Notes under the pieces: generated by a model
What the model was told of the DNA's origin: nothing
The model's input: the letters and a program-made list of their open reading frames with translations, nothing else
Database searches by the model: none
Shown: positions 22,226 to 33,659 of the stretch, in pieces
Layout of the letters: every line of letters starts with the position of its first letter
Position numbering within the stretch: position 1 is the first letter of the stretch
Origin: Lutjanus erythropterus
Lineage: Eukaryota; Chordata; Actinopteri; Lutjaniformes; Lutjanidae
DNA length: 64,000 nucleotides
Direction of reading: 5' to 3'
Assembly: GCA_020091685.1 (NCBI GenBank)
Contig: CM034607.1
Location: 35,628,429-35,692,428 of the forward strand
Program-made: the position numbers and the translations under genes

Positions 22226-24690
22226 AATCAATCAATCAGACTTTATTTATAAAGCACTTTTCATGCAAATATGCGACACAACATGCTTTACACAATAAAA
22301 ACAACACACACACACACACACACTCAAAACAAAGGTTTTGTGATGGTAAAGACTAAAATAAGAACAGCACTCGTTTAAGAAAAAGACGGGAACTGAGTAA
22401 ATGTTATCATAAGTCAATACCAGAGGCAGAATAAAAACTCAAATTAGAAAACAATTTTAAATCAATCATTAAATAAGTTAAAACAAAATCAAATAAATAA
22501 GTAACAAAATAGAAGAATATGCCAGCTAGTAAACAGATTAATAAAAGTAAATCAACAGATAAATACACAATAATTAGAATAAATACAAAATAAATAAAGA
22601 GATAAAGTTCAATTAAAAGCCAGGCTAAAAAGGTCAGTCGTGAGTTTGCTTTTAAAAACATCATCTCTCTCTGCAGCCCTCAGGTCTTCAGGTTGTTCCA
22701 CAGACATGGTACAGATCAATGAAATGATGCCTCACCGTGGGCTTTTGTTCTAACTTTGGAGATGATCAAAATGCCCTACCTGAAGACCTGAGGGTTCTAG
22801 AGGGTTCATACCATAAAAGCAAATCTGATTAATAGGTAAGACTATGACCATTAAGAGCTTTATAAACCAATAATAGGATCTTAAAATCAATTCTGAAGCT
22901 CACAGGAAACCAATGAAGAGACTTTAAAATTGGTGTAATGTGTCTGTCTTTGTGTTCCTCGCCAGAACACGAGCAGCTGAGTTTTGTAATAACTGTAGCT
23001 GAGCAGTGTTTTTCTTAGGAACACCAGAAAGTAGAGCATTACAGTAGTTAACTCAATAAAAGCATCAGTGTCTCTGTGTCAGCTTCAGAGAGAAACACTC
23101 ACACTCTGGTGATGCTCTTAAGATGCTAAAATCCACTTTTTGTTATACTTCTAATATGTGGTTCAAAACTAAGATTAGAATCAAAGCTAAGGTTTTTTAC
23201 TTGTTGACAGGGTTTTAGTGCCAGTTCTTGCATTTTTACATTAAGTTTCTCTCTCTGAGCTTCAGGACCAATAATTAAGACTTAGACAAGTTACAAACAG
23301 TACCAGAGAGGCCAACCAGATTGTGAAGTCTAGCTCAAAGAGTTGAGTGGTCGACTGTATCAAAGGCTGCAGTAAGATGGAGTACTACTAAAACAGAGAG
23401 TTTTTTTCATGCCCATATTTGATCTCAAGTCATTAACAACCCTGACCAGTGCCTTATTTGTGCTGTGATTGACTCGAAAGCCAGACTGGTATTTTTCAAA
23501 AATATTGTGGGAGACCATACAATCATTTAACTGTTAAAAAACAAGCTTCTCTAAAATTTTACTTAAAAGTGGCAGATTGGACACTGGTCTGTAGTTGCTA
23601 AGTACCGAGGCATCTAAATTATTTCTCTTCAGAAGAGACTTAACCATGGCAGTCTTAAAAGCAGCAGGGGAAATACCCATCTGAAGCGAATAATTTACAA
23701 TGTTAAGAACGTTCTCAACTAAAAAGCTATAAACTGTTTTAAAAAAGGATGTGGGAATGGGGTTTGACATAAATTAGATCTAATATTTTATATTTTACTA
23801 ATAAAGTGAACTGTGAATTCTTCACATTTTGAGTTGGTAGACATACTGCTAGACTTCATAAGAACAGGATGATCAATTTAGAGAAATGTGTCAGTCTTGC
23901 ATGTTTAACTGCTTTATTGTAGATAGTGGGATGCTCTCGGAAATTTGGTAGTTGATCATTAACTTGTTCTTTCTCCATTTTCTTTCTGCTATCCAACAGT
24001 TTCTCTTTAATTGTTTAATTTTTTCCTTTCTCCAGCGGGGTGTCGGATTGGTAACAGTCTTTTTCAGTTTAAGGGGAGCCACTTTATTGAGAGTCGAGCT
24101 GAGTTTACGGTTAAAACTACAATAAAATCACAAGATGAGGCTAAAAAGTCTGCAGGAATGTCACTTAAAAGCTCAATAAAATTTGCAGCCACTTCAGTAG
24201 TTAAATGGCGTTTCCTGACGGTGCGTTCTGGAGTATCCTCTTGTATAAAACCATTTACTTTAAAAAAGACACAGAAATGATCAAAGATGCCTTCATCCAC
24301 AAATGAAAAAACGTGCAGAGAGGCCATGGATTATCACCAGGTCTAAGGTGGGGCCTCTGTTGTGTGTTGGCTGGTTCACATGTTGGATAAAACTCATACA
24401 GTTAAGTAAATTTAAAAATTCTAATGCAGAAGAGTCAGATTTTATGTCTATTTGCAAATTAAAATCACCTAAAATAATTACTTTGTTGTAAATAGTGTGG
24501 ATGATTGAGAGCATTTTTGAAAAGTCTGAGATAAAAGAGGAGCATTGTTTGGGTGGCCGATAAACACTTACATCGTAACTGCGCAGTATTTTTTTCGCTG
24601 CCATACTGCTGTAGTAAAAACTCTGAAAACCTATCCTTGGCTGTTTATCCTCATTCACCTCATTGAGTAGTGTATGTAACACCAATTATA
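22226..24690 (-). mobile_element. CR1/L2-like LINE, 5'-truncated, nested in the piggyBac
   Basis: On the minus strand, 24685-24300 encodes an endonuclease-like segment (YRPPKQCSSFISDF, ILGDFNLQID, PTHNRGPTLDLVI). Next come a CVFFKVNGF region and a WRKEKIKQLKRNCWIAERKW linker. An RT segment follows at 23770-23534 (AAFKTAMVKSLLKRNNLD, LSNYRPVSNLPLLSKILEK). RT motif A is still recognisable as LTAAFDTVDH near 23360. Several frame breaks are present. The 3' end (on the left) closes with a TGATTGATTGATT-type tail. A second copy of this tail lies at 33393-33590. Confidence 0.85.
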
Positions 24691-25430
24691 TCCACTGGGT
24701 GGCACTGCTGTACAGAAATATTATTGTCTAAAAGCTGTTGAAAAAACCAGAAGCGACTCGGTGCTGCGCAGCTCCTCAGAAATGACAAGGAGTACGTGTG
24801 AAAGTTGAGGTAAGAAAAAAATCTTTTCAGATGTAATTTCTAGACACCCTAACAATAATATTTTAGTTGAAGGGTACAAATCAGACAATAAAATGTATAT
24901 TTATGATTCCTCATAAAGTGTGGTTGACCACTCGGTTGAGTTGCCAGTGTAAGCAGTTAGTGTAAACAGCCTAGCTCAAGTTGCTAATTTCTCATTTTGT
25001 ACCCGTTTTCTAACTGAATCAGGATTCATATGTGTAAATATCTGAGCTGTGGCTTTTATACTTTCTGAGATGGAGATGGAGTCTGAATCCACCCATTCAG
25101 ATCTGGATGGCAGATTAGCGCCTTTCATTTGATTGGTGAGCACTGTTGTTGAACAATGGTCATTGCTCAAAAAATATACATAATTCAGCTTCAATATTCA
25201 TATTGTATGAATGTGTATAATTGTGTGAACATTTTGATAACGATATGTCAAAATACTCAGTTCACAATACGCAGTTTGACTCACACACACACACAACTAC
25301 TCAAAGCTAGCTAGATAGGTAACTTAAAGTAACTCATATGAACATCTGTAAAGAGATGTATTATTGTTGTATTTGCTGCAGTAATGTAAAAGTAACCGTA
25401 ATGTTTGTTTCTTGTTATCTTTCAGGAATA

Positions 25431-27051
25431 ATGGACTGTTGCACATTTTATGGGTGTAGTAGCAGGCACACAACTGTTGCCCTTGTGCCTGCAGACCCAA
25501 GTGAGTCTGAGGGTGAGGATATCAGTGATCCTGAGGAGGGTGATGATGCTGTTTGGGTCCCTCCATGCAACGAAAATGTTCTGAAACCGCCAAAGAAACA
25601 AGAGAACCAAAACCAGGCTCATAGAGCTCCCTTCAGACAGCATTGAAAATTCAAAATGTCTGCAAAGCCGAAACAAAGAAAGCGGGCCAAGAGGGACATT
25701 CCTACATTCACTGTGCCTGAGCCTGTCTTCACGGTTCCAGAGTCAGTCCAGGAGCTTTTTGAGTATTTCATGAGGCTCTTCACTGACCAGGTGATTGAGT
25801 ACATAGCTGAGCATACTAACCTGTACTCAGTTCAACAGACACGGGCATCGGTCAAAACCACAGCTGCTGAAATCGAAGATTTCTTGTCAGTGTTGCTGTA
25901 TATGGGTGTGTTCCAGTTCCCCGCTATCGAAGATTACTGGGCCACTGAGTCACACTTCCCTCCAGTGGCAGACACCATGTCAGTGAAGCGTTTCCAGGTT
26001 CTCAGAAGACATGTCCACTTCAACGACAACTTCCAGACAGAGGGCAGCACCGACCGCTACGTCAAGATCCGTTCTCTCTTTGGCATGTTCAGACAACAAT
26101 GCCTCCTGATTCCCGCCACCAACAGGCATAGTATTGATGAAGTGATGGTGGCGTACAAAGGTACCTAAGCTGGCAACCTCTGTCAGTACATCCAGAGAAA
26201 GCCTGATAAGTGGGGGTTCAAGATCTTCTGTCGGTGCAGCTCGTCTGGAATCATCCACGACTTCATACTCTACCAAGGGGCCACAACTTTCTGCAACATT
26301 CAAGAGAAAGAAGTTGCACATCTAGGCTTGGAAGACCTCCTCCTAGGCGGCAAGATCGTCTCGATACAGTCACCAACAAAGAGGCAACTGTGGTGTTCTA
26401 CGATAACTTCTTTACCAGCTTCAACTTGGTGAAGATGCTGCACACCAACTTAAGAGTCCAAAGTGTTGGTACCGTCAGAGCAAACCGCACAGGTAATGCA
26501 CTTTCACATGCACATGCCATACACACACCATGCACCACACACACACACACACTCAATATGCATGCACACTGGCATGCACCATGCAGGTGTGCTCACACAC
26601 ACACACATACACACCTTGTAAATATTGTAAATTTTCTCTTTGGATGTAGATATATTCCACATTCTTGTGTTTTTTTTAAACAGTTTTAATGTACTGTATG
26701 TAGTGCTAACTGGAGACATACACAAACAAATGAGCTTACACTGTATTTCCACTTCTTTCAGGGTGTACAATATTGCTGAGTGACAAGGAGTTGGTGAGGC
26801 AAGAGAGAGGTGCTGTCGATTTCTGTTCACCCAAGGGAGTCATTGCAGTGGAGTGGTATGACAGCAAGTGTGTCAACTTGCTGAGTAATGCATGTGGGGT
26901 AGAATCGCTGTCTTCAGTGAAAAGATTCTTACAGAAGCAACAAAAGGTTGACGTGCCATGTCCATCCAAGTGTGGAGATGGCAAGTTGTTCCTTTGTTTG
27001 AACAACAAAAAGCAGTGCTTTGTTACATACCACAGTGCAGGTGTTCGATAG
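25431..27051 (+). pseudogene. piggyBac transposase remnant
   Basis: The N-terminal part starts MDCCTFYGCSSRH with an acidic SEGEDISDPEEGDDAVW stretch after a TTTCAG acceptor-like site. After a frame change, KQRKRAKRDIPTFTVPEPVF and LFTDQVIEYIAEHTNLYS follow. The DDE core shows SIDEVMVAYKGT, then a TAA at 26166, then AGNLCQYIQRKPDKWGFKIF. Another frame change leads to VVFYDNFFTSFNLVKML. After a (CA)n-rich insert comes VIAVEWYDSKCVNLLS. The segment carrying the third catalytic Asp is deleted, and the text resumes in the C-terminal Cys/His region (LCLNNKKQCFVTYH). It is not functional. Confidence 0.85.
26517..26612. repeat. (CA)n-rich tract in piggyBac transposase
   Basis: Imperfect CACACA and CATGCA repeats interrupt the transposase sequence between the VRANRTG and CTILLSDKELV segments. 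A GT follows VRANRTG, and a TTTCAG precedes CTILL, so this may be an intron of the element that has expanded. Confidence 0.7.
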
Positions 27052-28035
27052 GGTCATAATGTCACACTTTGTGGTCTAGTAAGCAGCTTAGACAAGTGTG
27101 ATGTGGAAATATAAAGCCTGTTTTCATCATAGTTCACGAATGTTTGAAGAATGTCTGTTTACAGTTAATTTCTATTTTATTTTAATGATATTTTGAGCAG
27201 TGTTGGTTGATATTATGATAATATATTACATTGTTGGTTTTTAAATTATTCACAGATAAGTTATGAAAAATATCTGTTAAATAAATGAAAGGCTATTTTA
27301 ACCATTTCTACTCTCTGTGATGGTTTTTATATGAAAAAAAATTGTTGCAGAAATGATAGAATTCAATTCATGCCCAGGATAACGCTAACAGAGCAGCTTG
27401 ACTTGCACATAATGCCCAAAATTACCCTAAATTTGCAGGTCGACCGGCTGGTTGACTTGTATATATGCTTCCTGATTGGGTAATCTGACAAATAAAACCT
27501 GAAATGTTGCTAAATGAAGAGGCAGCAACACATTTTTTTGCAAATGTATTTCTTAGTGTGGAAGTCAAAGGGTTAAATTGACTGTTAGGTGTTAGCTCCA
27601 GTAGACAAATCCATAAATGTGTACATAAATATTAACACCAGAACCACTGTAACTTTTCTGAAAATTGTTTTTTTTTTAAATCATTCAATGGATTTTGAGG
27701 GGTTTGGGATAAATTGTTTAGATTTTTTAAACGAAACGTTACGCTAATACATTTTCATACAGGTGCTCTTTGGGTGTGCTGATCCTGCATTTTTTCTCTT
27801 TTTACACATTAAATTTTTAAATAATATTTTTATTGAGATTTGAATAATATCAAAACAACATATCAATATACAAACAAATATATGCCCCCTCATACAGTCA
27901 CAAATTCTCACAAAGAAAGGAAGAAGAATAAAATACTATTAATAAATTAAAAATAAATGGTTGTAAATAAATTGAATTACATCAGTAACTAAAATATAAA
28001 TATATAATAAAATAAAATAACAGATTAGAATAGTA

Positions 28036-28245
28036 AGGGGCACCCCTGTGGCTCAGTTGGTGGGGCGTGCGCACCATGTATTAGGGCTGTCAGTCCTCTG
28101 CAGCGGCTGCCGGTTCGGTTCCCGCCTGCGGCCTATTTGCTGCATCATCCCCTCTCTCTCTACCCCCTTTCCTGTCATACCTTCAGCTGTCCTGTCTCAA
28201 TAAAGGCAAACAAAGACCAAAAAATAATCTTTAAAAATAAATAAA
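28036..28245 (+). mobile_element. tRNA-derived SINE
   Basis: The head GGCACCCCTGTGGCTCAGTT carries a box A-like sequence (TGGCTCAGTTGG). GGTTCGGTTCCCGCC about 55 bp later is a box B. The body CATCATCCCCTCTCTCTCTA, CTTTCCTGTCATACC and the AATAAAGGCAAACAAAGACC tail are typical of a SINE widespread in spiny-rayed fishes. It interrupts an AT-rich unclassified repeat (about 27800-28560). Confidence 0.8.
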
Positions 28246-28659
28246 TTTAAAAAAAAAATAACAAAGAAAAAATAAAAAGGCAGGATGTGTACTTTCATGT
28301 TATCCATATAACATTTTCTGTTTAACTATCTAACTATCTGTTTTTTTTCCAAGGACATAAATGAGTTCCGAAGACAAACAAACATTTTCTGTTTACCTTT
28401 AACAATATAAGTCAACCTCCCCAGCCCAAGACACGTCAGTAACTCCCCTTTCCACATTTTAAGTGATGTGGTTCTACATTTCTCCATCATAGTGCCTTCA
28501 TTCTTGCACAAAGTCCAAAACCAGTCATTTTCTGTTGTGTAGATTTGATACATTTGATGAGCAAGTTATCCTGTCATATCATGAGCTAGAGCTAGACAGA
28601 TTTGACAGATTTGATAGATTTTACAGCCTGATAAATAGCTAGGTAGCTACAGGACATGA

Positions 28660-28879
28660 GTGAGGCAGAGGGATGAGGGAGAGATATCAGCGGAGATGAG
28701 GGAGGGAGAAGATGTGGAAGAGATCAGTGACCCGTCATTTTCACCAGATGATGAATCAGCATCTGAAGACGAGGAGCCAGCTTCCAGAAAGAGGCCCAGG
28801 CGTATGGTGACATTAGAGGGACCCCGCACCATGCTCCTGTCATCACAGCAGCCTTCAGATGGTGCGAGAGCATATACAG
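28660..28879 (+). CDS. piggyBac 2, N-terminal acidic exon
   Basis: Encodes MRQRDEGEISAEMREGEDVE, then SDPSFSPDDESASEDEEPA and a basic patch RKRPRR. This acidic then basic N-terminus is usual for piggyBac transposases of the PGBD4-like type. ACAG|GTATAC at 28879 looks like a splice donor. I could not fix the matching acceptor. Confidence 0.55.
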
Positions 28880-28934
28880 GTATACAGTCTAGTGACACGC
28901 ATTTTACTTATTTACAAATTAACTTCATTTCACT

Positions 28935-30461
28935 ATGATTGTACCCTATATTACATGTGACAAAACTGATTGGTATTTATATTCTTTAATGTCAACTCAA
29001 GCAAATCAGAGTGGGCTGAATGAAGCTGGCAAGGGTGGAGCTGTTTGGAGTGTGATACAGCTGGGACCACAAACATGGAGATTGCAGTCCCAAAATATCC
29101 TGATTGAAGGAGCTGGCCCAACACCACACGCACGACGCAACATTGACAGCCCTGTGAGTGCGTTTATGTGTCTCATGGATCCTGTGATGCTGCAGCACAT
29201 CTGTGAGTGTACAGTCATGGAGGCACACCAGAGTGGAGCTGAAGGCTGGGAGCTGAGCCTGGCTGAGCTGAAGGCCTTCATTGCACTCCTCCTCGCCAGG
29301 GGAGTGCATAAGGGTAGGAACACTTTTGTTGAGGACCTGTGGTCTAAAGAATGGGGTCTTCCCTTCTTCAACACCACCATGTCAAGAAACCGATATAGGG
29401 AAATAATGCGCTACCTGAGGTTTGACAGAAAAGAAACATCGCATCCAACAATTGATCGGCGCACCCGAATGGCGAGTGACAGGTTTGCGCTGATAAGTGA
29501 AGTGTGGGACAGGCTTTTCCAGAATAGTATTGCGTGTTATAAACCAGGTCCAGAAATTACAGTTGATGAACAATTATTAACTGTAAAGACACGCTGCCCC
29601 TTCACCCAGTACATGCCAAATAAGCCCGATAAATTTGGCATCAAGTTCTGGCTTGTTGCTGATGTGGAAACAAACTACATGTTGAATGGGTATCCTTATT
29701 TGGGAAAGGATCTGAGCCATCCCACTACAGAGAGCCCAGAGGAAAGTGTCATCTTCAAACTCATGGAGCCTCTTCTGGGAAATGAAATAACTGACAACTT
29801 TTTCACATCACTCCCCCTTGTCCACGAACTCCTGGTGAAAAACACCAGCCCAGTGGCCACCACCAACAGAAACAAGTGCTCACTGCCTCCATCTGTGCAC
29901 CACAGAGCCGGACTGCATGAAACTAAGGTGATGCAGAGTGACAGAGCCACCCTCACCATCTACCAGGGAAAGGAAGAAAATAATGCATGCATCCTCAACA
30001 CTATGCACACATCGGTGGAGACAGGGGATGACCTGAAAAAGAAGCCAGAGACAGTCTGCTACTACAGCAGGACGGAGGTGGGTGTCCTGGACAAGATGCT
30101 GAGGCAGTACTCCGCCCAAGCCGCAAGCAGAAGATGGCCAGTCACGTTTTTTTACAACATGCTGGATATAGCTGCACTGAATGCCTGGGTCCTGCACCAG
30201 AACTGCATGGATACAAACATGAGCCGGCGCATGTTCATCCTGGAGCTCTGCAAGGAGTTGCGCAGTGAGTACATCACTGTGGCAACAGAACCACTAAAGC
30301 CCTTCTTGCTTTCTCCTATGCCTGAGGGCAAGAGGAAGAACTGCACTGTAAAACGCCAGTGCAAAAAAAATAAGACAACCAAGGTGTGTGTGATGTGCCG
30401 ACGTCCAGTGTGTGGACAATGCACTGTAAAAGTTTACAGTGTGTGTCGTGACTGTGAGTAG
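28935..30461 (+). CDS. piggyBac 2 transposase (PGBD4-like), uninterrupted 508-codon frame
   Basis: The frame covers nearly the whole transposase: ELSLAELKAFIALLLARGVH, FFNTTMSRNRYREIMRYLRF, ITVDEQLLTVKTRCPFTQY (first catalytic Asp), MPNKPDKFGIKFWLVADVE, EITDNFFTSLPLV (second Asp), TLTIYQGKEENNACILNTMH, a C-terminal RRWPVTFFYNMLDIAALNAW and a Cys-rich end (CVMCRRPVCGQC, VCRDC). Where relatives have GVDVLDQM, this copy reads VGVLDKM, a two-residue loss that appears to remove the third catalytic Asp. The first ~25 codons are probably intron sequence, since the true start is likely upstream. Flanking TTAA and terminal repeats were not found. Probably a recent but inactive or domesticating copy. 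Confidence 0.85.
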   Translation: MIVPYITCDKTDWYLYSLMSTQANQSGLNEAGKGGAVWSVIQLGPQTWRLQSQNILIEGAGPTPHARRNIDSPVSAFMCLMDPVMLQHICECTVMEAHQSGAEGWELSLAELKAFIALLLARGVHKGRNTFVEDLWSKEWGLPFFNTTMSRNRYREIMRYLRFDRKETSHPTIDRRTRMASDRFALISEVWDRLFQNSIACYKPGPEITVDEQLLTVKTRCPFTQYMPNKPDKFGIKFWLVADVETNYMLNGYPYLGKDLSHPTTESPEESVIFKLMEPLLGNEITDNFFTSLPLVHELLVKNTSPVATTNRNKCSLPPSVHHRAGLHETKVMQSDRATLTIYQGKEENNACILNTMHTSVETGDDLKKKPETVCYYSRTEVGVLDKMLRQYSAQAASRRWPVTFFYNMLDIAALNAWVLHQNCMDTNMSRRMFILELCKELRSEYITVATEPLKPFLLSPMPEGKRKNCTVKRQCKKNKTTKVCVMCRRPVCGQCTVKVYSVCRDCE

Positions 30462-33392
30462 GGATGTCACAATACCAGAAATTCAGTAGTTGGTACCAGT
30501 GCTAGTGAATTTCCTAGATTTTCTATACCTCATTCAGTGCTACAAGAAAAAAAATTAGAATGAAAATATAAAAAACTGTGGACTTGTTGTTAGTGTGTGT
30601 GTGTTTTTATGTATGAATGTGTATGCGTGAGAGAGATAGCACTCTGTTCCTTTCTAAATACCTTATCCAAAATTCATTGTCTTGTTCTCCAATAATTGAT
30701 TGAATTTGTTTTTGTTTGTTGTAGCCTACAGTTTTTTTTAATTAAATTTAAAATCTATTTGACCTTTGATGAAATAAAGTAACTATAAAATGAATAAGCC
30801 ATGAGCACTCCGTTTCTTTATTACCAGCCCAAAGCCATTGTTAAAGTAACAAACCCCATAAACTGAACTTGGAAAAACTAGTTATGTCAAGTTTTCTTAT
30901 TATTGTAAAACGGCTGAAAATGAATGACATTACTGCTTCAAGAAATTAGATCTTTGGGATTGCTGCCACTGCTGCAGCAGGGTTTAAAATTGTTATTTGG
31001 TTTTCACTGCATCCTTAGATAACAGCTGACAACAGAGACTGAAGTAGCAGATGTAACAACAAGGAAAGAATAAAGTCAATGAATAAAAAATGCATAATCA
31101 TAGCTTACTGACCTTAAGTTTTCTCCCTGGTGACTTTGATAGACATTGCCATGGAGATGACCAGTGACAGAGCTGTGGCTGGGTTGGACAGAAGCCAAAT
31201 TCTGAAGTTAATTGACTACCAAGATAAACCTGCCAGTTACAACAGTAACAACAGTAGTAGGGAAGAGCAAATACATTACTAACACTTCACTATTGAAGTA
31301 GAAAAATTATAGGAGTTATGTGACCCAAGTGACACAAACTTTGAAGACAACCTAAGAAAACATGCATGGTGAAGACAGATTTCATCAGCAGTTAGAGCCT
31401 CAGGTGAGTGTTGATTTACAAAGGCTGACATTTTATGTGAGAGCTTTTTTTTAAAAAAAACAAAACAAAAACTTTTTATGCCTGATTAACTCATGTCTTT
31501 GTAAAAATCTGACAGAGTTGACGGAAATCTGGGACTCAACTTTAAAGTGCCAACACTGTCATAAAAAATATATTTTAAAATATAAATGATTATAATAGAA
31601 CATTCTTACAGTTATTTTATCCATAGTTATTATTTATTTTGTATTTTCAGTGCTTTCAACACATTTTCTGATTGAAGTTGTGAATTTTTATCTGGGATAT
31701 GGGTGATCTTTGGCAAGTTCAAAAATGCGAAAAAATGAAAGAAAGCCAAAACATTTTATAAATTACATATTTCATGTATATAGATTCTATATGCATAGAA
31801 AGAATACATTTTAATCAAAATAATTGGTTGGATGGAATGTAATTAGGAAGTAGATTGTTAGAATGTGGAATGTTATTAGAATGCCAGTAGATGTTGCCCC
31901 AGAGATAGCTAAGCATTTGTAGAGGACTTGTAAATTAAGGTTTCATATTTGCACAAAGAGATATCCTTGTTTTGATTCATTTACTTAGATTTTTTTTTCT
32001 TTTTTTTAAATATCAAACTGGGAAACAAACTGAAAAATTTCTGTTTACAATTCTGCGCTGGGTCATTAAAGTGAAGAAATAATCCACACAATCCCAAAAC
32101 AAGACCTCATAGTCTTTTGCCTTACACTATATGGGCACTGCAGGTGTAGGCAGTTAAAATATGCATTTCGCATAAGTTCTTTTTTTTTCTTTCATTTTTG
32201 CGGTGAAGCAATTACAGAACAAGTGAAGACAAGAACATAAATAACCAAACAAGATTATCATGATGATAAAGCAACCATATATACAGCTAAACAGTTTAAG
32301 TTTGATAATAAGGAGTTGTCATAACAAAGACATTTTTGTCTTGGTTAATGTTGAGTTGATGTAACATGGATCTTGAAGAGTTGCAGTAATTATTCACCAA
32401 CAGATAGCCTTAACTGTACAGAGCTTGCACTTCGCTATGTTCACTGTCCCTCTGTATCTCGACTACAGACTCACACAGCTATGTTAGCTGGAGGGAATGC
32501 CCCCACATACCCCCCACACCACTGCACAGCCCTATGGCTAAATGCCACAATGCCTGATTCTGAATGTGGCCTTGAGAGTGAATTAATGTTGTATAAATAC
32601 CAGTAGCAGCACCATTTGTCCAGGAGCTCATCAATACTTAAGAACTGATCAATCAAGAAATATGACCAATTTAGCACCGGTCTTAATACCCATCCCTTGT
32701 CATGGCATGATTATGACAGTTTTATGCACACCCCTTCATAAGAGGCGTCACCTACATCTGACTGTAAATACAATACAAAATACTACATTAACTGAAACTG
32801 AATACCACCATGGGACAGACAACAGGACTGTTACAAAAAGGACATGCGCATCTGAAGTAGGGGTATAAATCACAACTTTCATCACAATGCGATATATCGA
32901 TTCTTTGGACAACAATACTTTATTTTCTGATATCACAGTCTAGCATGATGCTATTTGAATTTGATTCAATTCAGGAGCAATCAATATCAGATGATACAGT
33001 ATATCCATTTAACACATTCAGTTGCATTTACGTCACCTCACAAAAAGCTACTAAATTATGATTCAATAGTTTCAAGATGGGAATCTCAAAATAAATGCAT
33101 ATTTTAAAGACAATACAGATCAATATTTTAAATTTTCATCGGTCATATTGGATCATTGAACAGGGGTTACAGTTAGCATTTTGTTATACAACCCTGAGTT
33201 GTAATATGATAAATGAACAAACTTTGTACCTTGTTGTTTTAACTCAGGACTAGACTAAAACAAGCATAAAATCACAGCTGCCTTTTAGGGCACCTCTGCT
33301 CCGATGGAATGCAAATTGCATGTAGTTTGTTTGTTCAAATGACATCTGACTATGCCATACAAAATGTTGAACATTTCTCCACACATTTAAGA
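30462..33392. other. Gene-free, repeat-rich part of gene 3 intron 2
   Basis: No gene is seen. At 30463-30545 the words GGGATGTCACAATACCAGAA and TTGGTACCAG match a common fish repeat, and a related 'AATACCAGTAGCAGC' to 'CTTAATACCCATCCC' piece lies at about 32590-32700. At 32855-32930 a GTATAAATCACAACTTTCAT repeat, also common in fish, is present. The stretch 33150-33370 aligns with the 3' intron ends of genes 1 and 2 (4950-5250 and 14150-14340), marking the return to ancestral gene sequence. Confidence 0.5.
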
Positions 33393-33590
33393 ATCAATCA
33401 ATCAAATTTTATGTATATAGCTTTTTTCATACAAACAAAATGCAATGCAAAGTGGTTCACACAATAAAACAAAAAACAAATTGCCCACCCCCGCCCACCC
33501 ACACACAACCACAGCAATGACATTCTAAATGATAAAGCATTACAATAAGAACAGCACTCCTTGAAAACAGGAATTGAGGAAAGTAGTGTG
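33393..33590 (-). mobile_element. LINE 3' tail inserted just upstream of gene 3 finger exon
   Basis: AATCAATCAATCAAATTTTA, then CTTTTTTCATACAAAC, GTTCACACAATAAAA and AAGAACAGCACTCCTTG align with the 3' end of the LINE at 22226-22400. Paralogs read ACACATCTAAGAAAGTAGT without a break here; this copy splits it after ACACATTTAAGAA. The insertion ends about 70 bp before the splice acceptor at 33660. Confidence 0.8.
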
Positions 33591-33659
33591 ATCAGTGGTT
33601 TAAGGTTAACAGGAAATTACAGTTTTCTGAAACATGTTTGTATTTCATTATTACCACAG

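Larger units (their letters stand above)
22214..27572 (+). mobile_element. piggyBac-type DNA transposon, broken, with nested LINE
   Basis: Terminal inverted repeats CCCTTTGACTTC (22214-22225) and GAAGTCAAAGGG (27561-27572) are perfect over 12 bp and each is flanked by TTAA, the piggyBac target site. The 5.36 kb element lies in gene 3 intron 2. Its transposase remnants read left to right at 25431-27051. A 2.46 kb LINE in the opposite orientation begins directly after the left 12 bp repeat, so the original left subterminal sequence is displaced or lost. The perfect ends and TTAA pair indicate a clean transposition event. Confidence 0.88.

Noticed and set aside
24692-24706. CCACTGGGTGGCACT as a third CTCF site
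   Set aside because: One mismatch at a strongly preferred core base; it lies at the edge of the LINE and is not shared by paralogous spacers.
27800-28560. AT-rich stretch around the SINE as a LINE 3' end
   Set aside because: The TTTTTATTGAG start and a short minus-strand frame are suggestive, but no reverse-transcriptase or endonuclease motif is visible.
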